A DNA stretch of 64,000 bases from positions 97,815 through 161,814 of the forward strand of contig VCJN01000486.1 of the NCBI GenBank assembly GCA_006384855.1. Direction: 5' to 3'. Origin of the DNA: Tetraselmis striata. Lineage: Eukaryota > Chlorophyta > Chlorodendrophyceae > Chlorodendrales > Chlorodendraceae. A program made the position numbers and the translations under genes. Positions 34,801 through 43,990 of this stretch are shown in pieces. The first letter of the stretch is position 1; the number at the start of each line of letters is the position of its first letter. Below the pieces are notes generated by a model that saw nothing but the letters and a program-made list of their open reading frames with translations, ran no database searches and was not told the origin of the DNA.

Positions 34801-35213
34801 CGGAGCTTTTGCACGACCCCGACCCCATGGCAGCGGAGGTGGCTACCTTGAGCGAGGATGCAGTGGCCAGGGCGCGCAGCAGGCTTCACCTCCCCACTCG
34901 ATTGAAGGGAGCTGGCATCCGCCGCATGGCTACCGTTCGTGATGCCGCCTTCATCGGCTGCATGAACGCCATCCTCCCAAGGTTCCTGACTAGGAACTCC
35001 GGCACCAACACCCCCATTCCTGGTTTCTTCGACCCACAGCTCGGGTCCGTACTTGGCCGAGGCAGCTTCAACGCAAATTCTTCCGCCCGCCAGTATGACC
35101 ACTTCCTCAACGATGCTCATGGGTCGGACAGCTACGCCGCGGAGATGCGCGAGGCGTGGGGCCGCCTCCAAGCGGCTACTGCTGGCCATCTCGGCGACGC
35201 AGATGCACGCTAG
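31887..35213 (+). CDS. Non-LTR retrotransposon polyprotein, RT part
   Basis: 1,108 codons from the ATG at 31887. The first about 350 residues are Pro/Ser/Ala/Arg-rich and disordered, with no zinc finger or apurinic-type endonuclease that I can see. From about residue 540 RT motifs appear: KHVAAGPSGMRNEYLR (motif 0/1 type), RAPDVRPVAVGEAERRAAER (motif 2), VIVHTDLRNAYNEAWRR (motif A with catalytic Asp), EDGVQQGAPLATTSF (motif B) and FNADDGILVG (motif C, catalytic DD, with F-N-A-D-D in place of YADD). Motif D-like VGLEVRFDKMQAYS follows. The C-terminal about 250 residues are a thumb/linker. The frame ends in TAG at 35211-35213, directly followed by ATG in the same frame. Confidence 0.9.
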   Translation: MPHPPPRSRSCPQPPPTRRHRYARAVAGRLYPAGRRAMSAPSADGAAERAVDPGSPPPPSTSSSISGSPGASRAAGASPAATPSTGSAPDATQPRPSPPATDAPPAPTYVQAVSRSSSPESATGAAGTTGARAASPVSSPRRSTFSSISGPGASQRDHDGAPTGQEVSERPQPRPRGGNRGIALTGLDALARLHSRLHDSGPARRGVAPAAAWTVADALSVAGVAAGAAWAPRIDAAARSLQPARVRHHPADVLAFTEVAAAWLAKARAVLAERHRRRGARRAGGAGQSSVLPSPALPSVAAFRGVAAPPVVAPTPPEVGAPAGHPGSQASRARYPPPPTRPSPAGDGVGWGAVDHLSDVDMVHMPAEMSMETAVPIDFQEAWAEAQRCVNERVVAAMEANDPVVLDRALKWKYLLPQLLLRAPSRGGRRRLQALAWRFRAFAERRMTELVRSWDDARTEAFYAGHARQRRTDADLFAALLVGTADTVVALVEDGELSRAAGRLSSKGMGDLSDPAILAQLRDKHPSRSHPIPDAAYDIPVDEAALTVDMRVPYQQLKQHVAAGPSGMRNEYLRCLVGEYAPASGPAAVRAMSEVASMYLQGRLPGWFNRLFASARLVAPVKKLGEGRAPDVRPVAVGEAERRAAERAVVDNMKEAYVSVLAPSQLGVGIPAGDSVLIHGVRLIAEKLGPRAVIVHTDLRNAYNEAWRRTIIQRHIDCSPLHPVIPALLASLSTDSYLVVDDRSAPLRSEDGVQQGAPLATTSFCVAIHPEVQQCDTTLEVNDGAARFNADDGILVGLPEHVWPALHAFRTSIKASVGLEVRFDKMQAYSADMEAARREAPADIEWPELDGHHGIAVLNVPLGSPEYVHAYMRGKAEELREEVDASLSKLLSAKPSRRYTHALHHHAWALLKHCMQHKAGYWLRNCLPSEVEAFAEAVDATILAAVERVLGVSFDPSTYGTDTNPVVTDFLAELLHDPDPMAAEVATLSEDAVARARSRLHLPTRLKGAGIRRMATVRDAAFIGCMNAILPRFLTRNSGTNTPIPGFFDPQLGSVLGRGSFNANSSARQYDHFLNDAHGSDSYAAEMREAWGRLQAATAGHLGDADAR

Positions 35214-36362
35214 ATGGAGCGGGAAGTGGAGGCTGCGTCGGGCTCGCAAAAGGAGCTGACGGCATTTCTAGACCAGGCCAACAACTCTCGGCTTCGAAAT
35301 GAGGTGTGCGCTCTCCCTGCCACATGTAGGGAACGGATCTTGTTCAACCAGCTCGACGCGGCGTCAGGCATGTGGACAGTGGCCATCCCCACCGCGCGGA
35401 CAGCCATGACTCCGCATGAGCTGCGGGAGGTCGCTGCCGGGTACTTCTTTCTGCCTAGCCCGTGCTTGGCCCCGGTGGTTGGGTGCCAGATTATTCTGCC
35501 CTCGACGGAGCACAACCCCGTCATTGTTGATCTATACGGCGACGCGCTCATGAACCTCCCGGCGCCTGGAGACGCTCACTGGCGTGTACAGCACGACGCT
35601 ATCGCAGATGCCTTCCGCGATCACTGTGTTCACGACCTAGGTATCGCGGTACGGCGGGAGGTGGATGACTTGTTCCAGCAGGCAGTGCCTCTCGGCAACA
35701 CCGTACCCCGGGATGAACTCAAGGACCTAGTGCCGGACGCAGAGCTCTCCCTTCCGGCGTTCAACGTCGTGACCGGGAGCTATGATCCCCGGAGCTTGAA
35801 GTCCACGCTGCTAGAGTTCAAGACTATGCGGTACGGGGTCAAGTACACTTCAGTGCCCCGGGCCACAGCTGTGGATCGGTTTGAGCGCTCCCTGTTGGGC
35901 GACATACAACGGGGGTTGGCTGCGCGGGACGCGGCGTGGCACAACACAGAGCCCGGACACAAGGGTCCTCTTCGAGACATCCTGGATATGTCGGAGTACA
36001 CGGGCATGGTCTTCGGCACAGTGGGTGAGGTGAGCAAGGGGGTGCACCGCACAGTGCGTGGTATCGCATGCTTGGCTGCGGACCGGGGTGCCCTCTCATC
36101 GCGGGGCACTCGGTGCATCACCCGGGCTCACCAGGAGGCCTTGCTCGCAAGAGATTTCCTCGGGGTCCTGAGCTTGGTGGCCGCTCGAGAGCGTGCTCGC
36201 TGCCTCATCAGACGGCGCAGATTCGTCTCCCATCCCGTTGCTGAAGCTGCACAGCACGTCCGAGGATCACCCACACACACACGCGCTCGCGTGGCCCGGA
36301 CTCTGAACCGTGCGCGCATCACTCATCCATCCCGCCTTATGCGGGATGCGGGCCGCTTTTAG
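35214..36362 (+). CDS. Non-LTR retrotransposon endonuclease part (PD-(D/E)XK-like)
   Basis: 382 codons in the same frame as the RT part, separated only by the TAG at 35211-35213. The first codon after the stop is ATG (TAGATGGAG). The layout fits the C-terminal region of REL-endonuclease LINEs: WRVQHDAIADAFRDHCVHDL (the His-rich block preceding the nuclease), then PDAELSLPAFNVV and STLLEFKTMRYG, where E-x-K would be the catalytic pair. GPLRDILDMSEYTGMVFGTV and VHRTVRGIACLAA follow. It could be made by read-through, by termination-reinitiation at TAGATG, or not at all if the TAG is a new nonsense mutation. Confidence 0.75.
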   Translation: MEREVEAASGSQKELTAFLDQANNSRLRNEVCALPATCRERILFNQLDAASGMWTVAIPTARTAMTPHELREVAAGYFFLPSPCLAPVVGCQIILPSTEHNPVIVDLYGDALMNLPAPGDAHWRVQHDAIADAFRDHCVHDLGIAVRREVDDLFQQAVPLGNTVPRDELKDLVPDAELSLPAFNVVTGSYDPRSLKSTLLEFKTMRYGVKYTSVPRATAVDRFERSLLGDIQRGLAARDAAWHNTEPGHKGPLRDILDMSEYTGMVFGTVGEVSKGVHRTVRGIACLAADRGALSSRGTRCITRAHQEALLARDFLGVLSLVAARERARCLIRRRRFVSHPVAEAAQHVRGSPTHTRARVARTLNRARITHPSRLMRDAGRF

Positions 36363-36417
36363 GCGGCTTGCTGTGTTGATTTTCTAATTCTGGGGAACTG
36401 CCCTTTTTGTAATTCAC

Positions 36418-36431
36418 ACCAGTCCTGTCCC
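36418..36431 (+). repeat. Right target-site duplication of the non-LTR element
   Basis: ACCAGTCCTGTCCC, identical to 31796-31809. Downstream sequence (GGGGGCGGAAAAGC) continues the interrupted family R repeat. Confidence 0.85.
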
Positions 36432-36716
36432 GGGGGCGGAAAAGCAAACTCGCTGCTGCGGGTACAGGTAGTCCGTTGCGATCAAATCGTCCCACGTCGT
36501 CGACAGCGATCAGCTCCCCACAGACGACCCAACGCCGTCAACCTCGTAAAGGCGCTCTACCCATACACTAGCGACCTTGCGGGAACCTATCTAGCCCCGT
36601 CCCGGCAGAACACTACACGTCGTGGTCGTCGTCTGCTGGTCATCAAAGGCTGGATCTGAGCGAAAAGTGGTCGCCGTCACAGCCCGCCGCTGCTGTCCGT
36701 ACTACAGCCCGATCAA

Positions 36717-37985
36717 ATGCCGTGCTCCGCCAGCTCCACGTCGATCCCCCGCCTGCCCCGCGGACTAGTGCCGCGAATCAGACTTACTCAACCGACGAGT
36801 AGGACTTCCCGTCGACTCGGACCACTCGGCACAAGGGCTGGCTGCAACGCGCGCCTCCCGGCCGGGAACTTGATCACCACTGCGTTAAACACGTCGGGCG
36901 AAGCCGCGCCGAGGTCAGCTGGCAGGCCCAGGGGCGCAGCACTGACGATGTCGCGCCGAGCTATTGCTGCGTCGCTTTTGCTGCTTGGGCAAGGAGCGGC
37001 TCCGGCCATAGCTGCGGACGAGGAGGCCATATCGGTGAGCAACAACTAGTTGGAGACAGCGCCCACCGTCCTCTACCCCACTTGACTCTCCAAGCGCACC
37101 GGGCCCACTATGCCGCCCTATCGCAGCTACGACGTACAGCATGCTATGACACGATGCTTTGACGTAAATAGTGATTCCTGCAACTGGGCCATATTCGCGA
37201 ATCCCTAGGATGAAGAAACCCGGCGTGCGATTATGCTGGCCTCAAACGTCGTTCCAGCGCTGTCTGTGGAGCAGTACAAGGCCGCCATTTCCAGGTATGT
37301 TGTGAGCGACATCAAGCACTTGTGCTCTGCAGGTCTACCTCAAAGAGCCGCAAGTGTATGACGCACCAATGCGTGGTACGAGTTTGAGGGCAGGAACGCC
37401 TAGAGGATGTGAAGGGATTGGCATGCAAGCTGATGCGGTGCTGGTACACAGTGGACGCACTTCTCGAGCGGCGCCAAATTGTTGGCAGTGATGTACCCAA
37501 ATAACATACAGTAGTTGTAATGTATATTTGCCCTGTGTATTGGCATGCAGGGCGAGAGCTGACGCCTGGCCGCAAATCCGAGGCGACATCGAGGAGGAAA
37601 ACTTTGACCAGCTGAGCAACTCGTTGCTGTTCGGTTCATTTGATGAAGTGAAGCAGTCCTCATTCTACCTCCCTTGGGTGAGTTCCGGGCAGCCACTTTT
37701 GAGGATTGTGTGCTGTAAGTTCGAGTATTTTGCTCGGCGCTGTGTTGCAATGCTGCACTGATCTGCCACATGCTCGGAACGCTTCAGGCACTGCTCGAGA
37801 AGGATGTCGGCGCTGCTGTGCGAGCGAGGGATGCCTACATGCGTCTGAGTGATGCCATTGACAACTTTAGCACTGCAGCGGCAGAGGGCGCGAAGCTTAA
37901 CTTCTCCACCGAGCAAGTGCGGTCAGCATTTGACGATGTAGACTCCGCACTGGACGTCTTTCTCAGCGCCTCGGCTTCAGCGTAA
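36717..37985 (+). CDS. Putative thylakoid-lumen helical protein (PsbQ-like fold possible)
   Basis: Four exons, 36717-37034, 37209-37294, 37551-37677 and 37788-37985, join in phase and give about 242 residues ending at TAA. The first about 75 residues are basic, Ser/Arg/Pro-rich and transit-peptide-like. Then comes MSRRAIAASLLLLGQGAAPA followed by IAADEEA, a twin-arginine plus hydrophobic core with an AxA-type cleavage site, so the protein should enter the thylakoid lumen. The mature part is alpha-helical: LASNVVPALSVEQYKAAISR, ADAWPQIRGDIEEENFDQLS and VRARDAYMRLSDAIDNFSTA, which resembles the four-helix bundle of PsbQ-like lumen proteins. The fold assignment is inference from helix pattern and length, not from a recognised signature. 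The gene starts only about 285 bp after the retrotransposon insertion, so the insertion may lie in its promoter. Confidence 0.7.
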
Positions 37986-39333
37986 GTCACTGCTGCTGGG
38001 AATAGTGTGCGCGCGTTTGGTCACAATACCGACCATGCAGCATGCACCTGTGGCAGTGTAGCCAATAGAAGAAGTGCTGTACTTGTGCATGTTGAGAACA
38101 CGCCATAAATCTCCTCCACCGCAAGGCGTTCCCGCCATTGTCCATACTTAGAGCATGACAATTCTGTCGAGTCACCGACCCGACGTTACGGTATAATCAT
38201 ATTTGTATAAGTTCCGGTAGTAGTCACTTACACAGCTATGGAATGGAATGGAATGGAATGTACTGCTGCCAGCAAAAAACTTCATAAGTAGGCGCACCGG
38301 TTTTGTGTATTTGAAAGGCATGGGGATATATGCTTGATGGTGCAGGAACTGATCGGGGTGAACAATGTCCCATGGCGCTCGAATGCCTCAGCAGATAGAC
38401 CATTATAACATCAATGGTTTTGGAGGCTGTGCGAAGGGTGTGTGTCGACACATAAATACACAATCATGATGAACAAAGGGCTGTGAATGGACTGCATAAG
38501 AAAGCATGCCGTATTCGCTTTCCTGATTGAAAACGCATTGCTGGCTCAATGATGCCTGCTGTGCAACTATTTCCTCGAACTTAAAACTGAAAATTCTAAC
38601 ATTCATGTCAACGCGCCGCTTCATGTTCAATGCGAGTGTGCGCAGGAGCGGCAGCTGTTGCCATTACAGGCCTTACAACTTGTCTCGTAGCAACAAAGTA
38701 CACAGGGCGGATGGCGCCGAACGGCAATCAGGCGGAAAATTTTAGTATTTACAAGCGGCATATAGCCACCGGAGCGGCCAGAGCTAGTATACACAACCCG
38801 CACTCGCAGGCTGTTAAGCCGCGAGCATGTCGCTGGCTCAGAGCTGTGTTTCGGGTTGCTATGAAAACAGAGTACCCGGGTAGGACAAGAGCCGAACGGC
38901 ACGGCGACATCCCATTCCCGTATGTATATTATTTTTATTTTCTATGTTGGTACGGTGATTAAAGTGTGTTTGAAAAGGCTTCGCGACGTGAGGACGAGCA
39001 AAACTCATGCGGCTATGCAGCGCCGGTAGTGGTGGCGTCAGTAGTACAGGCTCGAATACATGATGGGGATGTCGAGCTGCTGCCGAGCGGGACGAGGTAG
39101 CCATCCGGGTGGGTACGAGTGAACCTGGCTGGCTGGGTACAGGATAGGGACGCCGCGTCGGAGCTCCAGTGGTTCGTGTTTGTATATACTAGTCGGCGAG
39201 TAACCTGAAGGGCAGCTGAGGATCGGTCAGTCCAGATGCCGCGGAGGGTAGGCCGCCTGGAGCCGGAGCCGCGGAACAGGCGCGTTTTTGAGGACATTCC
39301 CCCCTCTGGCCAGGGAGTCGCCAGTCGCGCCCG
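37986..39333. other. Intergenic region
   Basis: No supported gene. (TGGAA)4 forms a short microsatellite at 38238-38259. Open frames here (38403-38630 minus, 38630-38962 plus) have no motifs. The 3' UTR of the lumen protein lies at the left end; no TGTAA is close to its stop. Confidence 0.4.
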
Positions 39334-39655
39334 TCATTGGCGGGGCGCAGTGGCGAGACGGATGTTGACGATGCGGGACTCGCCGCCTGTCGGACAAAAA
39401 CACACGCAGCAGGCGTCAATAAATTGCAGCGGATGGATACTGGTGACTGCAAGCGGCGGCTGCGGTCTCAGCGAGGCAGGTGTAAAGGAGAGGAATGCAG
39501 AAGGGGCGCGGCGCACCAAGCACGGCGGCTTTGAGGTCGTCCAGCGGGTTGGTTCCGACGTTCGCTGTGTATGCGAAGCCGCCAGCGACACTCAGCGGTA
39601 GCAGCGTCATGGCGATCTGGGAGTGCTTCTCCACCAGGATCCTGGCGATGCCCAT
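39334..39655 (-). CDS. Small one-pass membrane protein, 63 residues, unidentified
   Basis: Two exons on the minus strand, 39655-39517 and 39386-39334. The donor is GTGCGC (after 39517), the acceptor is GACAG (before 39386), and the phase fits (one base plus two). The protein starts MGIARILVEKHSQIAMTLL, has one hydrophobic segment with FAYTANVGTNPLDDLKAAVL after it, and ends GESRIVNIRLATAPRQ. It has the size and shape of a small organelle inner-membrane subunit, but I recognise no family. An upstream exon is possible because an AG acceptor (CCGCAG) precedes the ATG. The sense-strand poly-C tract at 39829-39809 lies upstream. Confidence 0.5.
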
Positions 39656-40679
39656 GGCTGCGGCGGTGAGTGAGAGTCGACGGGCTGTGCTTGGGAGGGG
39701 ACGAGACCAGGTACTTGGTCGCGGAGGCTCAATGCATACGCTGTATTCGACTAATCAGGTAGCTGGCGGTGTTGAAGCTGTCGCATGGAGCGTCTCGGAG
39801 CCGGGGGGGAGGGGGGGGGGGGGGGGGGGCAGCTGGTAGTTGGAAAATCAGCAAGGGGGAGTCGAGCTTTGGAACCGAGGCGGAGGGTGTTCAATATATA
39901 CATATACTCGCTAATCGCTAACCGGCTGCCCGGGATCTTGAGGCAGTGGATGTGGTGGAGGGAGGAGTCATCCTGCGTCAGCATTGCCTCGGGTGGCAGT
40001 GCATCAGTATCGGAGGATTCGTCCGGGTTGCTGGCGTGTTCCGAGACCGCGCGGCACTACGGGTACGATACACGTTAACGGCGAACTACGATAGTATGAT
40101 ATTCCGGACCCCGTGATGTAAAATATTTTATAACGATATATGTACGAAAATCTTACGATATGAAAATCTCACTTTCGCCGAGCCGCGTCGCATCGCAAGT
40201 AATATTGATGACGACAAATTTCATACTGTAAGTTATATTATGTATAAACTACTGCGTCTTCCCATTATTTACATACTTCAGTACCGGTGCATTATTTATT
40301 TATTTTACAGTACTGCGCGTTACCAGTACAGCGCTTACCCGTAGACCGTAGTCGCTAGCGCGTGGAACCGTGGAGGCGGGCGACGATTCGAGCAGGCTGA
40401 CGTGGATAACGGCGGACGCCAATGCAAGATTATATTGTCGGAACATTTCATACTCGAGTGTACCCCCGTGCTCCAAATTGGAATAAGCAGTGGCGCTCGT
40501 CAGCATGACTCCAGCCGGCGGCGGATAAGGCGAGATCTAGCAAGCGGGTTCAATGCAAATAAAAGTCATCTACGACTGACGAGTACCTGTAGCGACTACC
40601 TGTACCGGTAGGTCATGTAATTAATATACCTGTACCGGTAGTCGCGACTGATAATCCTTACAGGTATAGTGCTCGTACC
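39656..40679. other. Intergenic region
   Basis: Poly-G occurs at about 39809-39829. A protein-like frame at 39984-39920 (minus; MLTQDDSSLHHIHCLKIPGS) might be an upstream exon of the small membrane protein, but no splice phase fits. 40080-40330 is A+T-rich. 40580-40650 has two near-palindromic ACCTGTACCGGTA copies. Confidence 0.35.
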
Positions 40680-40800
40680 AGCAGCCTAGTCGCGTGCCCT
40701 TTTTTCCCTTCGCCCCCGGAGCGGGACAGGACTGGCAACAGTGAAACCCTTGCAGCGTCTCTACGACGGCCGTTTCGGCAGCGATCCCGTTGGGGTAGGC
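40680..40800 (-). repeat. Dispersed repeat family R, copy 3 (inverted)
   Basis: The reverse complement gives TCGCCTACCCCAACGGGATC, CGAAACGGCCGTCGTAGAGA and GTTTCACTGTTGCCAGTCCT, the same order as in copies 2 and 4. Confidence 0.75.
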
Positions 40801-41499
40801 GACGCTCGGTTTCAAGGAAGGGAGGGGGCGCAGGCATGTTGCCGAAAAGATGCGTTGGCATTTTTACAAGCCTTTGGAGGGACTAGAGAACCTAAGGGCC
40901 AAGCCAATTTGAACGAAGTGAGGGGAGGGTGGGCGTGGCTGTCGCGGTGCGATCCCATGGTGGGTGCGCCCCGACAAAGGAAGGTGGGGACAGACAAACC
41001 CCCTGGTGCTTTTAAGCACACGACGAAGCAGCGTGTGGGAGCATCGCTACCCGGAATGGCTGCGTCGGGAACCGCACGTGTAGGTGCCGTACGGGAGTAC
41101 GATCAATGTCGATGATCGATGCAGTTCCTCGAGGCGCTGCAGGGTCGATGCAGCCCCTTGGGCGGTACGACATACTAGCATCGGATATATCAGCACCGTA
41201 TTTGTGCCGTACCGCGCCTGCTAAGTAGACGACGAGGAAAGGGTAGTAAACATTTCAAGGAAGGGTGGGGGCGCAGGCACATTGCCAGCATATATATCTT
41301 GGGCGCCGACCGCAGGGCGCCGGCCGGGCGGGAGCGCAGCGACCTCCGACGAGAAGAATGGCTGGCTACCGTCGCACGGCGGGGCGTGCGAAGGGCGGGG
41401 GGGGGGGGGGGGGGGGGGGGAGCGGACGATGTAGTCGGTGGCCAGCTCCAGCACGCAACAACGGCTCGACGGCGTCGACCACCTGAGTATCCGGTGCTT
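40801..41499. other. Spacer with one local duplication and a poly-G run
   Basis: TTTCAAGGAAGG followed by GGGGGCGCAGGCA occurs at about 40811 and again at about 41250. Poly-G runs at about 41398-41420. No gene is supported. Confidence 0.4.
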
Positions 41500-41965
41500 G
41501 CGAAAGCGACCGGGGCATAGAACGCAGCGACGGGCCATTGGCGCCGACCTACTGCGTGCCCATGCCGCGAAGGCCGCCGGGACGCATGATGTAGTGGCGG
41601 CGCTATGGGGTCGGCTAGCCGCGTGTCCGGTCTGTGGAGGCGACCGGGGCACATGGTACAGGGACATCGCGGACCAGCTGCGAGCCCCGGGCCGCGGAAA
41701 CGACCAAGGCACAGCGTGCAGTGACGACCCGTTGGCGTCGACCAGCCATATGCGTGCGCAGGCCGCAGAGGCGGCTGGGGCACATGGCGCAGTGGCGGCC
41801 TGACGGCGTCGACCAACTGCGTGTCTGGGCTGCAAAAGCGGACAGAGCATAGGGTGCAGTGGCGGCCTGATGGCGCCGACCAACTGCGTCCCCGAGGTGG
41901 CGACAGGAACCGAGGCACATCGTGCAGCGGCGGCCCGTTGGCGCCGACCATCTGCGTTCCTATGA
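41500..41965 (+). repeat. Diverged minisatellite, ~66-70 bp period, about 7 units
   Basis: Each unit contains GGCACATxGTGCAGTGGCGG, then TGGCGCCGACCAACTGCGT, then a GGCTGCxGAGGCGAC-like end. Units start near 41515, 41583, 41650, 41708, 41777, 41846 and 41912. The repeat produces long open frames on the minus strand (a 253-codon frame at 41190-41951) that I regard as artefacts of the array. Confidence 0.75.
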
Positions 41966-41984
41966 TCGCGGGTGGCGGCAGCGG

Positions 41985-43990
41985 CTACCGCGACCCGAGC
42001 GCGCCACCGCCCGCCTTGGCCCCACCACCGCCCAGCCTCACTCGGGCCGGCACCTCAGCCGCTGGCTTGGCGGGCTGTTTGGCCCTCTGGGCCGGGGGCT
42101 CCGGGCTACTGCCCTCGTCGACGTTGTCGTCAGAGACGGCTTGCATGGCGGCTAGGTTCTTGACCGCGTTGGTATTGTGCTTGATGCTGCCGGCCGCCTC
42201 CTTTTGTTGCTGCTTCAGCATGCCCAAAAACCCCTGCATGGAGCTGTGGCGATGCGGCGGTGCCCGCCCGAGGCAGCGCCACGACCGTTTTACACTCGAT
42301 ACGATCGGCTTACCGCCAAACGTAGGGACCGGGCGGGGGTCCGACTCAGCAACTGCGAAAGTCAGTCTACGTGTTGATTGCTTGTCGCGGCGGTGGCTGT
42401 GTAATCGAGCAAGTGTGAGAACAAACGCGACTCACCTGCCGCTTCCGAGTGCGGCGTCACGTCGCAGACCTCCACCTCGCCCTTGAACATCACGTTAGAA
42501 GGGGGGCACTTGCCAGCTTGGTAGTGCCTCCCAAGCTCGCTCTGCTGCCAGTCCTCTGCAAGGTGGAGGGCCTTCGCGAGTCGGTCCTCGCTTAACAATG
42601 GCCCCTTCCTACCTCCTTGGCCGTCCTTGCCCTCATCCTTGAAATAGTACCGAGCAAGGTAGTTTCTCACGTTTGCCTGCTTCCTGGATAGCAGAAGGTG
42701 CACCGTCAGCACAACCCACAAGGATGGTCGCAGTGGGATTGGGAGGAAGGGGAGGGGTGTACTCTCGGAACGCGGAAATGACGGTCTCCTTGGCGTAGCG
42801 GTGGTCTCGGTTGTGTAGTTGGCACGGTAGTTGAACGTAGCGTAGCAGATCCGCTCGGTGTACGGGGGCGCGGTGATGAGGAACCTCGGCGTCTTCTTCA
42901 GAGGGTAAGGGATCCCCGTCTGAGTCTCGCGCGGCAAGCATTCGTCAAAGACAGCCGAAAGCACCGCATTGTCCTGAGCTGCAGTTTCGCCAGCAACAAC
43001 GCAGCACAGGGCGATACACGCATGTGAAAGTCAAATCCTCTATGCAGTCATGTCACCCACCCGCCGCCGACTCATTGTTCCTCTTAGGGTGGAGTCCAGC
43101 CGCCGGCTCGTGGGAGCATGGCATGGTCCGTGGATGGAGGCGTTCTTAGCGCCACTGCCCATGTCAGATCCCATGGGGGGTGGCGCCGCCTCGGGTGCTA
43201 GGTTCAAGATATGGGCACGCGTCGCGTCAGGTACGCACGAGGTGAAATACAACGTAACGACACCCTCATCGGACGCTTCGGTGCATCAAGCAGGTTCTTC
43301 TTCCCGGCTTCGGTGTACTGCTTCCGCTCAGTGCCGTTGTCCAGTATGTCAGCGAAAGCAAAGCCGAAACCGTCGCGGCCATGCATGGGGTTGCTCTAAG
43401 TGAACGCGCGTATATAGTTGTTGGTCGCATGGCCGGGGAACTGTGCCCACCGCACGCCCTCAACGATGCGGCCCGTGTTGCACATCGCACCGAGTGGTAT
43501 GGCCATGCCTCCAGACCTCACGGCTTTGCTGTAGGGGAAGCCTGGAAGTAGCTTGACGTGCTTGGCCATGATGGAGGGTGCTGGGGGACAACAGCTACGG
43601 TATTGTCAACGCAGGCAAGCACCCCCGAAAGCACTGGCGGTGGGTGCGCAAGGGGCGCACCGCCGGTCGGGCGTCAATGGCGCCTTGAGGCAACTTGTGA
43701 GTGAAATCGCTCAGCTGCTCGATCGTCAGGTATAGCGGTTGTATCTCCGACTCAGCTCCTCCGAGTCGCCGTCGTCGTAAATCACCTTCATCACCAGCTC
43801 CCTATTCGCCGGGGATGCCTCGTCCATCTCCAACTGACGACCTAGATGCTGGACAATACACACGGGCGGCTATCACATGGCGGCGGTGGGTCTGTTTATA
43901 TGGCAGGTGTAGCGGGACGTCATGGAGGGCACCGGGGGAGGGAGGGAGCCCTGGCCGATAAAGCTCCCCCGCGTCCCGAACGTCTAGGTT
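41985..43990 (-). pseudogene. Decayed unidentified coding region, probably from a mobile element
   Basis: Protein-like stretches follow each other on the minus strand, with frame changes and stops between them. About 43770-43690 gives EIQPLYLTIEQLSDFTHKLP. 43570-43400 gives MAKHVKLLPGFPYSKAVRSG and MAIPLGAMCNTGRIVEGVRW. After a TAG the same frame continues into HGRDGFGFAFADILDNGTER (43380-43290). 42960-42830 gives FDECLPRETQTGIPYPLKKT. 42680-42440 gives NVRNYLARYYFKDEGKDGQG. 42239-42100 gives MQGFLGMLKQQQKEAAGSIK. I do not recognise the protein. The surroundings (retroelement relics, repeats) suggest a transposon origin. Confidence 0.4.

Larger units (their letters stand above)
31810..36417 (+). 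mobile_element. Near-complete non-LTR retrotransposon with REL-type endonuclease
   Basis: A 4,608-bp element bounded by a perfect 14-bp target-site duplication. It has a short 5' leader, one long frame (31887-35213) with reverse transcriptase, a TAG, and the same frame continuing (35214-36362) into a restriction-like endonuclease domain. The 3' end is short, holds a small stem-loop (36329-36348, ATCCCGCC/GCGGGAT) and finishes with TTTTTGTAATTCAC, so a TGTAA poly(A) signal lies at the very end. No poly(A) tail or microsatellite tail is present. The exact TSD and otherwise open frame indicate a recent insertion. Confidence 0.9.

Noticed and set aside
41190-41951. 253-codon minus-strand frame with repeated GRHCTLC
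   Set aside because: It is produced by the minisatellite at 41500-41965. No start, splice or poly(A) context supports a gene.
35211-43400. TAG as a sense codon (as in some ulvophyte algae), suggested by in-frame TAGs in two transposon-like frames
   Set aside because: DGAT2 ends at TAG exactly where the family ends. Decay or read-through of transposon frames is a simpler explanation, and no host exon contains an internal TAG.
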